DNA of 64,000 nucleotides from Tabrizicola sp. (lineage in GTDB: Bacteria > Pseudomonadota > Alphaproteobacteria > Rhodobacterales > Rhodobacteraceae): contig NZ_JAUXZE010000048.1 of NCBI RefSeq assembly GCF_030694085.1, positions 1 through 64,000 of the forward strand, in the 5' to 3' direction. The notes beneath the pieces were generated by a model. That model searched no databases, was not told where the DNA came from, and was given only the letters and a program-made list of their open reading frames with translations. Both the position numbers and the translations under genes were made by a program. Shown piece by piece: positions 25,592 through 34,231 of this stretch. Numbering within the stretch: the stretch's first letter is position 1; each line of letters starts with the position of its first letter.

Positions 25592-26365
25592 ATGCCCCGC
25601 TATGCCCTGCAGATCGAGTACGACGGTGGCCCCTTTGCGGGCTGGCAGCGGCAGGCGCCGGGCTTGCCCTCGGTGCAGGAAGCCGTTGAACGCGCCTTAA
25701 GCAGGCTGGAACCCGGTCCCCATACCATCGCCGCCGCCGGGCGCACCGATGCCGGGGTCCATGCCACGGCGCAGGTCGCGCATGCCGACCTTGCGAAGGA
25801 CTGGGACCCGTTCCGCCTTGCCTCGGCGCTGAACGCGCATCTGCGACCCGATCCGGTGGCGATCCTGGCTTGTGCGCGAGTGCCCGAGGATTTCCACGCC
25901 CGGTTCTCGGCCACCGGGCGGCGCTACAGCTTCCGCCTTGTCGCCCGCCGTGCGCCGGTGACGCATGACAAGGGTCTTGTGTGGCAGGTGCTGAACCGGC
26001 TGGACGTCGACGCCCTGCGGGCCGGCGCGGCGGAACTGGTTGGCAACCACGACTTCACCACTTTCCGGTCGACCCTGTGCCAGGCAAGAAGCCCGGTGAA
26101 GACGCTGGACAGGATCGACATCAGTGCGCACCCCTACCCCGGCGGGATCGAATACCGCTTCGACCTTGCGGCGCGGTCCTTCCTGCACAACCAGGTGCGC
26201 TCGATCGTCGGCACGCTGGAGCGGGTCGGCGCGGGCGCCTGGACGCCAGACGATGTGCGAAGGGCGCTGGAGGCGCGCGACCGGGCGGCTTGCGGACCCG
26301 TAAGCCCGCCTCAAGGGCTGTATCTTGTAGGCGTCAGCTATCCGGTCGACCCCTTCGCTGGATGA
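25592..26365 (+). CDS. truA: tRNA pseudouridine(38-40) synthase
   Basis: The 257-residue protein begins [20 protein letters not shown] and carries the catalytic Asp53 in AGRTDAGVH. Further family blocks are [14 protein letters not shown] and [15 protein letters not shown]. It modifies U38-U40 of the anticodon arm of many tRNAs. Length is normal. It is followed by the conserved 3'-end hairpin element and is convergent with the exonuclease gene. Confidence 0.94.
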   Translation: MPRYALQIEYDGGPFAGWQRQAPGLPSVQEAVERALSRLEPGPHTIAAAGRTDAGVHATAQVAHADLAKDWDPFRLASALNAHLRPDPVAILACARVPEDFHARFSATGRRYSFRLVARRAPVTHDKGLVWQVLNRLDVDALRAGAAELVGNHDFTTFRSTLCQARSPVKTLDRIDISAHPYPGGIEYRFDLAARSFLHNQVRSIVGTLERVGAGAWTPDDVRRALEARDRAACGPVSPPQGLYLVGVSYPVDPFAG

Positions 26366-26370
26366 CCGAC

Positions 26371-26424
26371 CCCGGGGGTTTCACACCCCCGGACCCCCGC
26401 GGGATATTTGGACAAAGATGAAAG
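26371..26424 (+). repeat. Conserved 3'-end element with hairpin, copy 2
   Basis: Directly after truA, GGGGGTTTCACACCCCC forms a hairpin and is followed by GGATATTTGGACAAAGATGA. It matches the inverse of the 22848-22901 element in both the hairpin and the 23-base block. Both copies lie between convergent genes. Confidence 0.6.
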
Positions 26425-26427
26425 GGA

Positions 26428-28485
26428 TCAGTTCAGGTCCTTGAGAAGGCGCCCGTGCTTGCGAACCTCGGTCAGAACGGAGCCAAAGGTGTCGAGGCCA
26501 CGGCCCGACAGCATCGGCATCAGTTTCAGGAAGGCATCCGCCGTAGCCAGCGTGTCGCCAAGCGCGGTGTGCCGTGCCTCTTCGGGGATGGTGATGCCCA
26601 GGCGGTGTGACAGCGCGTCCAGGCTGTGCACCTCGTGCTGGCCGTAGACCACCGCGGACAGCAGCACGGTGTCGAGGACCGGCATGTCGAAGGCCAGGCC
26701 GAGCTGCCGTTCCAGGCGGCGCAGGAATTCCATGTCGAAAGGCGCGTTGTGGGCGATCAGCACCGCGCCCTCGGCGAACTTGTGGAAGCGGCGGACGACA
26801 TCGGCGACGGGCGGCGCGTCGGCGACCATCGCGTCGGTGATGCCGTGCACTTCGGTCGAGACCGGCGGGATGGCGCGGCCCGGATTGACCAAGGTGTCGA
26901 AGACTTCGCCCTCGACCCGGCGGCCATTGACGATGCGGACGGCGGCCAGCTGCACGATCTCGTCGCCCTGACGCGGATTGAGGCCGGTCGTCTCGCTGTC
27001 GAAGACCACATAGGTCAGGCGGTCCAGGCGGGTATCGGCCAGCTTGTCGGTGCGGGCGGGCGAGAGAAGGTCGAAGTCGTAGACCACCTTGCGCGCCACC
27101 GGCTTCGGGCGGGCCACGGCGCGGCGGGCCTGGCGGATCGGCAGGCAGAAGGCGGGGCGGCCACCTGCAAGCATTTCGGGCCAAAGCTCGGTCGCGTGGG
27201 TGGCCAGGACAGTGCGGGCCGGTCGGTCGCTGTCGTCGGACAGGGGGAAGGCAAGCCAGCCGTCCAGTTCGCCGACACCGACGCGGGGGCCGGTCCACGA
27301 GAGACGGATCGTGGCGCCGGTGTCCTCTTCATCGATGGTCAGGTGCAGGGGCGCGCGGTCTGACAGGCGCCGGGCGAGGTGTTCCAGAAGCGTCAGGACC
27401 TCATAGCCGTTGCAGCGCAGGATCAGGTCGGCGGTTTGGGTGGTGACGGGGACCCCTTGCGCGCCCAGGCGGGCGACAAGGCCCTGCGCCAGGTCAAAGG
27501 CGCGGGTCTGCGGCAGGGCGCCGGTTTCGGACAGGGCCTCGTCGCGGGCGGCGCCGAAGCGGGTCACGGCCTGGCTCAGGCGCGCGACCTCTTCCCTCAG
27601 CGCGCCTTGCATCGGAGCGGGCAAGGCGTCGTCGGGCATCACGCCGACAAGCGTCGCCAGGGCCGCCGACGGGCGGCGCAAGCTGTCAAGCGCGCCCTCC
27701 AGCATCGCCTCGCGCCGGGCATCCGCCGCCATGTCGCCGGTGATGTCGCGCAGGGTCAGCACATAGCCCTGCGTGCCGCCATCGCCCAGAAGCCGCATCC
27801 GGGCGGCAAGCACGCGCGCGCCAGTCGTGGTGGTGCACAGAAGGTCCGACACCGCGTCCGGGTCGCCGGTGGCGATCAGGCGTTCATGCGCGAGACGCAG
27901 GGGGGCGGCGTGGAGGTAGTCGAAAAGCTTGCGGTCAAGGCCCGCCTCCAGCCCCCGGTTGGTGCCGATGATGTCGGCGGCAGGCCCGTTGTAAAAGACC
28001 AGCGCGTGGTCGGCCGAGCAGAGGATGACGCCCACCGGAACGTCCGAAAGTAGCGCTTCAAGACGGGCCTTTTCCGAGCCCAGCCGCAGGGTTTCCCGGG
28101 CGACGGCCTCGGCCAGCGCCGACCGCGTCTCGGCCAGGCTTTGCGCGGCGGCCTGGGCGGCGGGGGCAAGATCGCCCAGGTAGCGGGCGATGGCGGCGTC
28201 CATCCCGGCGGTGACGTCCGAATGGGCACGGGCGCGCAGAGCACCGGAAAGCGTCTCGATGGGCTTGGCCACGTTCAGGTCGAAAAGGTACCAGACCGCC
28301 GCGACCAGCCCCAGGGCGGCAAAGCCCGCCAGCACTCCGGCCTGGACGAAGCCCTGCCCCACGCCGGGCTGGCCAAGGCGGCTGTAACCCAGCCAGAGGC
28401 CCAGTCCCGTTGCCGCAAGGATCGCGGCCGCGAGGCCCGCGAAGATCAGGAAGACCCGCAGGCGAAGGGAAAGGCGGGTCAGCAT
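26428..28485 (-). CDS. Membrane-anchored pseudo-histidine-kinase fused to a DnaQ-type 3'-5' exonuclease
   Basis: The 685-residue protein has two membrane helices (about 10-32 and 48-68), a PAS-like domain (about 145-260), a degenerate kinase region and a C-terminal DEDDh exonuclease (about 490-660). Exonuclease motifs are FDSETTGL, HNAPFDMEFL and the terminal HTALGD. At the H-box position the sequence reads LDSLRRPSAAL, where SHELRTPL would be expected, so the phospho-accepting His is missing, and no clear ATP-binding motifs remain. A single receiver-domain protein is encoded just upstream. This fusion is known in alphaproteobacteria next to acs-type operons. Its substrate and signal are unknown. 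Confidence 0.85.
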   Translation of the reverse strand: MLTRLSLRLRVFLIFAGLAAAILAATGLGLWLGYSRLGQPGVGQGFVQAGVLAGFAALGLVAAVWYLFDLNVAKPIETLSGALRARAHSDVTAGMDAAIARYLGDLAPAAQAAAQSLAETRSALAEAVARETLRLGSEKARLEALLSDVPVGVILCSADHALVFYNGPAADIIGTNRGLEAGLDRKLFDYLHAAPLRLAHERLIATGDPDAVSDLLCTTTTGARVLAARMRLLGDGGTQGYVLTLRDITGDMAADARREAMLEGALDSLRRPSAALATLVGVMPDDALPAPMQGALREEVARLSQAVTRFGAARDEALSETGALPQTRAFDLAQGLVARLGAQGVPVTTQTADLILRCNGYEVLTLLEHLARRLSDRAPLHLTIDEEDTGATIRLSWTGPRVGVGELDGWLAFPLSDDSDRPARTVLATHATELWPEMLAGGRPAFCLPIRQARRAVARPKPVARKVVYDFDLLSPARTDKLADTRLDRLTYVVFDSETTGLNPRQGDEIVQLAAVRIVNGRRVEGEVFDTLVNPGRAIPPVSTEVHGITDAMVADAPPVADVVRRFHKFAEGAVLIAHNAPFDMEFLRRLERQLGLAFDMPVLDTVLLSAVVYGQHEVHSLDALSHRLGITIPEEARHTALGDTLATADAFLKLMPMLSGRGLDTFGSVLTEVRKHGRLLKDLN

Positions 28486-28488
28486 CCC

Positions 28489-28869
28489 CTATGCCCCGGG
28501 TGCCAGAAGTCGCCGCACCTCGTCGCGCAGGTCCTTGAGTTCGAAGGGTTTCGAGATGAAGCCGTCGGCCCCCAGTGCAAGCCCCTTGCGCCGTTCGATG
28601 GTGGACCCGCGGGCCGTCATCATCAGGACCTTGACGTCAGACAGCGACGGATCGGTGCGGATACCTTCGCAGATCTCGTAACCCGACACCTCGGGCAGCA
28701 TGACGTCCAGAAGGACCAGGTCTGGATGCGTGCTGCGGATGCGGGGCAGCGCGTCGGCACCACTGGCCACGCGGTCGTGGTCATAGCCCTCGCGCGTCAT
28801 CAGGTAGTCCAGGGCGACGGCAATGTTGTCCTCATCCTCGACGACAAGGATGCGTGGCTTGCGGTCCAT
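28489..28869 (-). CDS. Stand-alone CheY-like response regulator
   Basis: The 126-residue product is a single receiver domain. It starts RKPRILVVEDEDNIAVAL with the acidic pair, has the phospho-acceptor Asp in LVLLDVMLPEVSGYEI and the Lys in FISKPFELKDL. There is no output domain. The stop of this gene is 4 bases from the start of the pseudo-kinase/exonuclease gene, so they form a pair. Because the kinase-like partner lacks its His, the phosphate must come from elsewhere, or the receiver works by another mechanism. Confidence 0.9.
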   Translation of the reverse strand: MDRKPRILVVEDEDNIAVALDYLMTREGYDHDRVASGADALPRIRSTHPDLVLLDVMLPEVSGYEICEGIRTDPSLSDVKVLMMTARGSTIERRKGLALGADGFISKPFELKDLRDEVRRLLAPGA

Positions 28870-28872
28870 CCT

Positions 28873-29391
28873 TCATCCCTCCTTGCAGGCGGCCAGTTGC
28901 AGGCCGTCGGGGTTTTCCAGCACCAGCCACTCGGCGCCGGTGAGCGTGCCGCTGGCGTCGATCGCCATGCCCTCGGTCAAGGGGACCCGGCGCCCGGCAG
29001 CGCAGTCGAAGACCATCAGCGCGCTTTGCGGGTTCTCCCACCGGGCAAAGCCGAAGACCGGGGCAACGATCAGCTCGCTCCGTTCAGGGTGGCGGCCCAG
29101 CTTCGAGCCGTCGAGCGCGGTGAAGCGGCTGACCAGCGGGGCGACATAGGTCCAGGGTCGTAGCGGCGAGGCGGTGGTTTCCGCGTTGGTCACCTGGAAT
29201 TGGGCAGGCAGCGCGCCGGAAACCCGGTCGAACCAGCTGTATTCCATCCAGATCGCGGTGCCGATCAGGCCCACCCCGGCCGCGACCGGGGTGGCCCAGC
29301 CGGGGACCGCGGCAAAGCGCTTGCGCAACGCCCAGACCAGAAGGCCAAGCGTCAGGGCGACGAAGAACGAGCCGAGGAGTTCAAGGGCCAT
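28873..29391 (-). CDS. Small two-helix membrane protein of the acs-symporter operon
   Basis: The start is ATG 29391 (MALELLGSFFVALTLGLLVW). The 172-residue protein has two N-terminal membrane helices (about 3-20 and 32-50) and a beta-rich periplasmic domain with a single Cys pair (FDCAAGRR and LAACKEG). I do not recognise a named family. It sits between the DUF294 gene and the receiver gene with gaps of 3 to 7 bases, clearly in one operon. A role in signalling or in the symporter system is only implied by position. Confidence 0.72.
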   Translation of the reverse strand: MALELLGSFFVALTLGLLVWALRKRFAAVPGWATPVAAGVGLIGTAIWMEYSWFDRVSGALPAQFQVTNAETTASPLRPWTYVAPLVSRFTALDGSKLGRHPERSELIVAPVFGFARWENPQSALMVFDCAAGRRVPLTEGMAIDASGTLTGAEWLVLENPDGLQLAACKEG

Positions 29392-29398
29392 TTGGGTC

Positions 29399-31222
29399 TC
29401 AACTTCTGGCGCCGCGGGACGATCCCACGGCAGATTGCATGGTGCGGACGACAACGAAGGCGTCGCGCAGGTGGCTCCGTTCGAAATCCGACAGTTCCGA
29501 GGGCGCGATGAAGTTGTCGGGACGCTCACCCGCCTTCACCCGCCGCGCCTGATGTTCCAGCCGGGTCTCGGCGATCAGGTCGTAGGCCTCTATCAGGTCG
29601 CGGGCACCGCTGGGGCTGATGACCCCCGCCTCGGCCGCCGCTTCCAGCCGGGCGCGGGTGTTGACCGCCGGAATCTGGCCGATCAGGGCGTAGATCCGAC
29701 CCAGATCCACGACGGGCACGACCCCGTTCATCTTCAGGTCGATGTGGTTCTTGTGCTCACCCGACCGGATCGTGGCGAACCCTCGCAACAGGCCCAGCGG
29801 CGGGTTGTGCTTCAGGCTGTTGGAAATCATGTGCGCCACGAAGATCGAGTTCTTCGCGGCCATCTCCAGCACCTCGGCCTGCAAATCACTGTAAAGGCTG
29901 GCGGTTCCGCCGATGGGGCGCAGGTCGAACATCACGCTGGCCAGCATCTGTGCCATCGGGTCGGGGGTCGTCACCCATTTGCGGAAATAGCCACGCCAGA
30001 CGCGCATCGGTTGGCACCATTGCGGGTTCGTGGCCATCATGTCGCCGGGGCAATAGATATAGCCGCAGGCGTTCAGCCCGTCCGATACGATCTTCGCCAG
30101 CGCCGCGAAATAGGCCATGTCGGCCTCGGTCGCGGTATCGTCGACCATCAGGCAGTTGTCCTGGTCGCTGACGCCGGTCTGTTCCTGCCGCCCTTGTGAT
30201 CCGCAGGCGAGCCAGAGGTAGGGCACCGGCGCGGGCCCCAGTTTCGCCTCGGCCATTGCCAGAAGACGCCGCGTCACGGTGTCGGCGATGTCGGTGATCA
30301 GCCGTGTCACCACCTCGTGCGCAGACCCGCCACCGACCAGCTGCACCAGCAGTCGCGGGATGCGTGCGGTGTTCTCGGCCAGTTCCGCCACCGTTCCGGC
30401 CGTCGCCGCGTCGCGGACCAAGAGCGCCGAAGACACGGCCTGGAACCGCACCAGGTCGGTCTGGGTGATCATGCCGACCAGCCTGCCGTCGTCCACCACC
30501 GGCAGATGCCCGATCCGGTGTTCCAGCATCCGGTTCAGGACATCCGATCCCAGGCTGTCCGGTGTCAGGACCATCGGATCGGCGGCCATCACCGTGCCGA
30601 CCGGGGCCGATGGGTCCAGCCCCTGCGCCAGCACCTTGTTCACGAAGTCCCGCGCGGTGACGATGCCGACCAGCCGGTCGCCTTCGGTGATCGCCAGGCA
30701 TGAGATATGCGCCGCGCGCATCTTCTCGGCTGCCTCGCGGATCGAAGTGGTGGGCGGCACCGCGATGGGCGCGCGCGCGATCAGGTCGCCGACCTTGCGG
30801 GTCGAGATGTCGGCCTCGCGGTTCTCGTGCTGGCGACCGCGGTGGAAAAATCGCTCGAAGGCCGGATAGGTCGCGATCAGGCGACGGAACTCTGCCTCGG
30901 GCAGCATCAGGATGTCCGCGCCTTCGGTCGCCCGTGCCGTCGTGACCGCGACCCCGTCGCGCATCAGTCCGCGTTCGCCGAAACTGTTGCGGGGACCCAA
31001 AAGCGAGACCAGGCCACCCGAAGGCTCCAGCACCTCGACCGAGCCGTCCAGGATCAGGAAGATTCCGGTCATTGGCTCGCCCGCCGAATAGATCACGGCG
31101 GCATCGTCGTAATGTCTGCGGCTGAAAGAGGCGGCGACCCGCGCCATCTCGTCCCGCGGCAGGCTGTCATAGGGGTGAACCGTCTCCAGGAAGGCCAGAA
31201 GCGGGGTGCTGTCCTGATCCAT
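29399..31222 (-). CDS. CNMP-binding/CBS/DUF294 putative nucleotidyltransferase
   Basis: The 607-residue protein has, in order, a cyclic-nucleotide-binding domain (about 10-125), two CBS domains (about 155-275, with ITQTDLVRFQ and IVTARDFVNKV), a DUF294 nucleotidyltransferase-like domain with GSQGRQEQTGVSDQDN (a G-S-x-G-R ... D-x-D pattern) and a DUF294 C-terminal domain. Such proteins commonly lie next to VC_2705-type symporters and are thought to sense energy state and control uptake. It is the fifth gene of the acs block. Confidence 0.88.
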   Translation of the reverse strand: MDQDSTPLLAFLETVHPYDSLPRDEMARVAASFSRRHYDDAAVIYSAGEPMTGIFLILDGSVEVLEPSGGLVSLLGPRNSFGERGLMRDGVAVTTARATEGADILMLPEAEFRRLIATYPAFERFFHRGRQHENREADISTRKVGDLIARAPIAVPPTTSIREAAEKMRAAHISCLAITEGDRLVGIVTARDFVNKVLAQGLDPSAPVGTVMAADPMVLTPDSLGSDVLNRMLEHRIGHLPVVDDGRLVGMITQTDLVRFQAVSSALLVRDAATAGTVAELAENTARIPRLLVQLVGGGSAHEVVTRLITDIADTVTRRLLAMAEAKLGPAPVPYLWLACGSQGRQEQTGVSDQDNCLMVDDTATEADMAYFAALAKIVSDGLNACGYIYCPGDMMATNPQWCQPMRVWRGYFRKWVTTPDPMAQMLASVMFDLRPIGGTASLYSDLQAEVLEMAAKNSIFVAHMISNSLKHNPPLGLLRGFATIRSGEHKNHIDLKMNGVVPVVDLGRIYALIGQIPAVNTRARLEAAAEAGVISPSGARDLIEAYDLIAETRLEHQARRVKAGERPDNFIAPSELSDFERSHLRDAFVVVRTMQSAVGSSRGARS

Positions 31223-31282
31223 GATCCTGTTTCCGGTAAGGGAGATGCACCCCCGGAGAAAATCCCCGGAGGCGCGGTGTGC

Positions 31283-33229
31283 TTAGTGAGCCGTTGCCTT
31301 GCCGGCGCCTTTCGGCACGCGGATCGACTGGATCAGGTCCTGCACTTCCTGCGGCGGAGCCTTCGTCATCATCGACACGATGTAGGCCGTGGCGATGTTC
31401 AGGACAGCCCCGATCGGGCCGAACGCTGCCGGCGAGATGCCGAACCAGTGCGCGTCAGCCGTGTTCGGGTACACGTTCGTGCCGGGGATGAAGAACCAGC
31501 CCAGGAACAGGAAGATGTAGACCGAGGTCGTGATCAGACCGACGAGCATGCCGGCGATCGCGCCTTCCTTGCCGACGCGGGTCGAGAAGATCCCCATCAT
31601 CAAGACCGGGAAGATCGTCGCGGCCGCCAGACCGAAGGCCAGCGCCACCACCTGCGCGGCAAAGCCGGGCGGGTTGTAGCCAAGCCAGGTCGCCAGCACG
31701 ATGGCGAAGGCCATCGAGATCCGCGCGGCCAGCAGTTCGCCCTTTTCGCTGATGTTCGGGTTCAAGGCACCCTTGATCAGGTCGTGGCTGATGGCCGAAG
31801 AGATGGCCAGCAGAAGGCCCGCAGCCGTCGACAGCGCGGCGGCAAGACCACCGGCGGCGACAAGGGCGATGACCCAACCCGGCAGAGCAGCGATCTCAGG
31901 GTTCGCAAGAACCATGATGTCGTTGTTGACCGTGGTCAGTTCGTTGCCGACGATGCCCTGAGCGGCCAGCGACTGACCCCCCAGTTGCGCTTCGGCCAGA
32001 ACCGCGTCGCGTGCGGTGGTGGCTTCGGCGACCGCAGCTTCCAGCGGCGCCTTGTCGGCGTCGGCGGCAGCATCGGTCAGTGCCTTGGTCGCAGCGGCGA
32101 CGGCGGCGTTCGCATCGGTCACCGGCTTCGGTTCGTTGAAGTACTGGATCAAGCCGTCGCCGTTCTTGTCAGAGAACGTCAGAAGCCCGGTCTTTTCCCA
32201 GTTGCGGATCCAGGCAAGATCCGGGTTGCTGTCGATCTCGGCAAGCGAAAGCGCGGGCTTCGAGAAGGTCTCGCCGTCGATTGCACCCGGCCAGAAGGTG
32301 GTGGTGATGTTCAGGCGCGCCATCGACCCGACCGCCGGAGCGACCGTGTACAGAAGCGCGATGAACACCAGGGCCCAGCCAGCCGAGATGCGGGCGTCCG
32401 ACACTTTCGGCACGGTGAAGAAGCGGATGATCACGTGCGGCAGACCCGCGGTCCCGATCATCAGCGACATCGTGACAAGGAACATGTTCAGCATGTTCGT
32501 GGTGTCGGCAGTATAGGCGGTGAAGCCAAGGTCGGTCACGACCTGGTCAAGCTTGTCCAGGAAGTAGGTCTCGCCACCGGTCGGCGCATAGCCACTGACC
32601 AGGCCGATCTGCGGCAGGAACTGCCCGGTCAGGTTCAGCGAGATGAAGATCGCCGGGATCGTGTAGGCGGTGATCAGAACGACATACTGCGCCACCTGGG
32701 TATAGGTGATGCCCTTCATGCCGCCGAACACCGCATAGGCGAACACCACCGCCGAGCCGATCAGCAGGCCGGTCGTGGTCGACACTTCCAGGAAGCGCGC
32801 AAAGGTCACGCCGACACCGACCATCTGCCCGATAACGTAAGTGATCGAGATGACGAGAAGGCAGATGACCGCGACCATGCGGGCCGAGGTCGAATAGAAA
32901 CGGTCACCCACGAATTCCGGCACGGTGAACTTGCCGAACTTGCGCAGGTACGGGGCGAGAAGCAGCGCCAAGAGCACGTAGCCGCCGGTCCAGCCCATCA
33001 GGAAGACCGAGTTGTTGTAGCCCCCGAAGGCGATAAGACCCGCCATCGAGATGAAGGACGCCGCCGACATCCAGTCGGCCGCCGTCGCCATGCCGTTCAT
33101 GACCGGGGGAACACCCTGGCCTGCCGCATAGAATTCCGCCGTCGATCCAGCCCGGGCCCAGAACGCGATCCCGAAGTAAAGCGCGAAGGAAAGGCCGATG
33201 ACGATGAGGTTGAGAGTAAACTGATCCAT
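31283..33229 (-). CDS. Sodium:solute symporter, VC_2705 type (acetate or short-chain acid uptake)
   Basis: The start is ATG 33229 (MDQFTLNLIVIGLSFALYFG), giving 648 residues and about thirteen membrane helices. The SSS signature region GMATAADWMSAASFISMAG is present. A long extracytoplasmic insertion between helices holds an EF-hand-like loop (DKNGDGLIQYF) followed by an Ala-rich helical stretch. The DUF4212 small subunit is encoded 14 bp upstream, and acs and adk precede it, so acetate or a similar carboxylate is the likely substrate. The substrate is inferred from operon context. Confidence 0.87.
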   Translation of the reverse strand: MDQFTLNLIVIGLSFALYFGIAFWARAGSTAEFYAAGQGVPPVMNGMATAADWMSAASFISMAGLIAFGGYNNSVFLMGWTGGYVLLALLLAPYLRKFGKFTVPEFVGDRFYSTSARMVAVICLLVISITYVIGQMVGVGVTFARFLEVSTTTGLLIGSAVVFAYAVFGGMKGITYTQVAQYVVLITAYTIPAIFISLNLTGQFLPQIGLVSGYAPTGGETYFLDKLDQVVTDLGFTAYTADTTNMLNMFLVTMSLMIGTAGLPHVIIRFFTVPKVSDARISAGWALVFIALLYTVAPAVGSMARLNITTTFWPGAIDGETFSKPALSLAEIDSNPDLAWIRNWEKTGLLTFSDKNGDGLIQYFNEPKPVTDANAAVAAATKALTDAAADADKAPLEAAVAEATTARDAVLAEAQLGGQSLAAQGIVGNELTTVNNDIMVLANPEIAALPGWVIALVAAGGLAAALSTAAGLLLAISSAISHDLIKGALNPNISEKGELLAARISMAFAIVLATWLGYNPPGFAAQVVALAFGLAAATIFPVLMMGIFSTRVGKEGAIAGMLVGLITTSVYIFLFLGWFFIPGTNVYPNTADAHWFGISPAAFGPIGAVLNIATAYIVSMMTKAPPQEVQDLIQSIRVPKGAGKATAH

Positions 33230-33243
33230 CTGTCCCTGATCCC

Positions 33244-33501
33244 TTACTCTTCCACGCCGTGCGCGCGGTCGATCCCGTTCATGATCTTCGCGTAGACGAA
33301 GATCAGGATCAGGAACACGAAGATCGAGCCGTTCTGCGCGAACCAGAACCCAAGGTCGGCACCGCCGATGTGGATCCCGGAAAGTGCCGGCCGAAGCAGG
33401 ATGCCAAGCCCGAAGGAACAGGCGAACCAGATGATCATCGAGATGGTGATGACCTTGATGTTCGCTGCCCAATAGGCGTTGGCAGAAGTTTTGTCTGCCA
33501 T
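33244..33501 (-). CDS. DUF4212 small symporter subunit
   Basis: The 85-residue protein has two membrane helices and the family pattern YWAANIKVITISMIIWFACS and IFVFLILIFVYAKIMNGIDR. DUF4212 proteins are nearly always encoded directly before VC_2705-type sodium:solute symporters and are thought to form a complex with them. That is the arrangement here, with a 14-bp gap. Confidence 0.9.
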   Translation of the reverse strand: MADKTSANAYWAANIKVITISMIIWFACSFGLGILLRPALSGIHIGGADLGFWFAQNGSIFVFLILIFVYAKIMNGIDRAHGVEE

Positions 33502-33564
33502 GAGGTGAACTCCCTTGTTTGTTTTTCCGCACCCCCGGGGGATCCAGGGGAGCGGCCCCTCCCG

Positions 33565-34227
33565 TCAGGCTGAGACGCGCCCCACGATATCGGCCAGTCT
33601 GGCGCGGATGCCGTCGATGGACCCCATCGCCGGCACCCGTTCCAGAACGGACAGACGGTCGTAATGCGCGATCAGCGGTGCCGTCTGGGCGTGATAGGCG
33701 GTCAGCCTCTCGCGCACCGTTTCGGCGTTGTCGTCGGCCCGGCGCTTGAACGCCGTACCGCCACACTTGTCGCAAACGCCCGCCGTGGCGGGTTGCTTGA
33801 ACTCGTCATGATAGCCTTCGCCGCAGGCGGCGCAGGTGTAGCGTCCCGAGACGCGGGCGACCATCGCCTCGTCGTCAACTTCAAGGCTGACGGCGGCGGT
33901 GACCTTCTGCCCGACCTCGGCCAGAAGCCGGTCCAGCGCCGCCGCCTGCCCCGCCGTGCGGGGAAAGCCGTCCAGGATCACGCCCCTGGCCACGTCGGGC
34001 TGAGCCATCCGGTCCTTCAGGATCGCCAGCACGATGTCGTCGCTAACCAGTTGCCCAGCCTCCATCACCGCGCGGGCCCGCTTGCCCGCCTCGGTCCCCG
34101 CCGCGACGGCGGCGCGCAGCAGGTCGCCGGTCGAAAGCTGGACCAGACCGAAGTCCTCTTCCAGCATCCGCGCCTGGGTGCCCTTGCCCGCGCCGGGCGG
34201 GCCAAGAAGGATCAGAACGGGACCCAC
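33565..34227 (-). CDS. adk: Adenylate kinase (zinc-lid type), linked to acs
   Basis: The 220-residue protein has the P-loop GPPGAGKGT (residues 9-17), LSTGDLLRAAV, LDGFPRT and a long-lid domain with a four-Cys zinc site (YTCAACG and VCDKCGG). It interconverts AMP and ATP to two ADP. The usual adk lies in the ribosomal protein cluster. This copy sits 4 bases after acs, where it can remove the AMP that Acs makes. It may be a second, pathway-linked copy, but other copies cannot be seen in this window. Confidence 0.92.
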   Translation of the reverse strand: MGPVLILLGPPGAGKGTQARMLEEDFGLVQLSTGDLLRAAVAAGTEAGKRARAVMEAGQLVSDDIVLAILKDRMAQPDVARGVILDGFPRTAGQAAALDRLLAEVGQKVTAAVSLEVDDEAMVARVSGRYTCAACGEGYHDEFKQPATAGVCDKCGGTAFKRRADDNAETVRERLTAYHAQTAPLIAHYDRLSVLERVPAMGSIDGIRARLADIVGRVSA

Positions 34228-34231
34228 CCGA

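Noticed and set aside
30707..33295. An 862-codon open frame on the plus strand
   Set aside because: It is antisense to the DUF294 and symporter genes, and the translation is Arg/Gly/His-rich with no domain.
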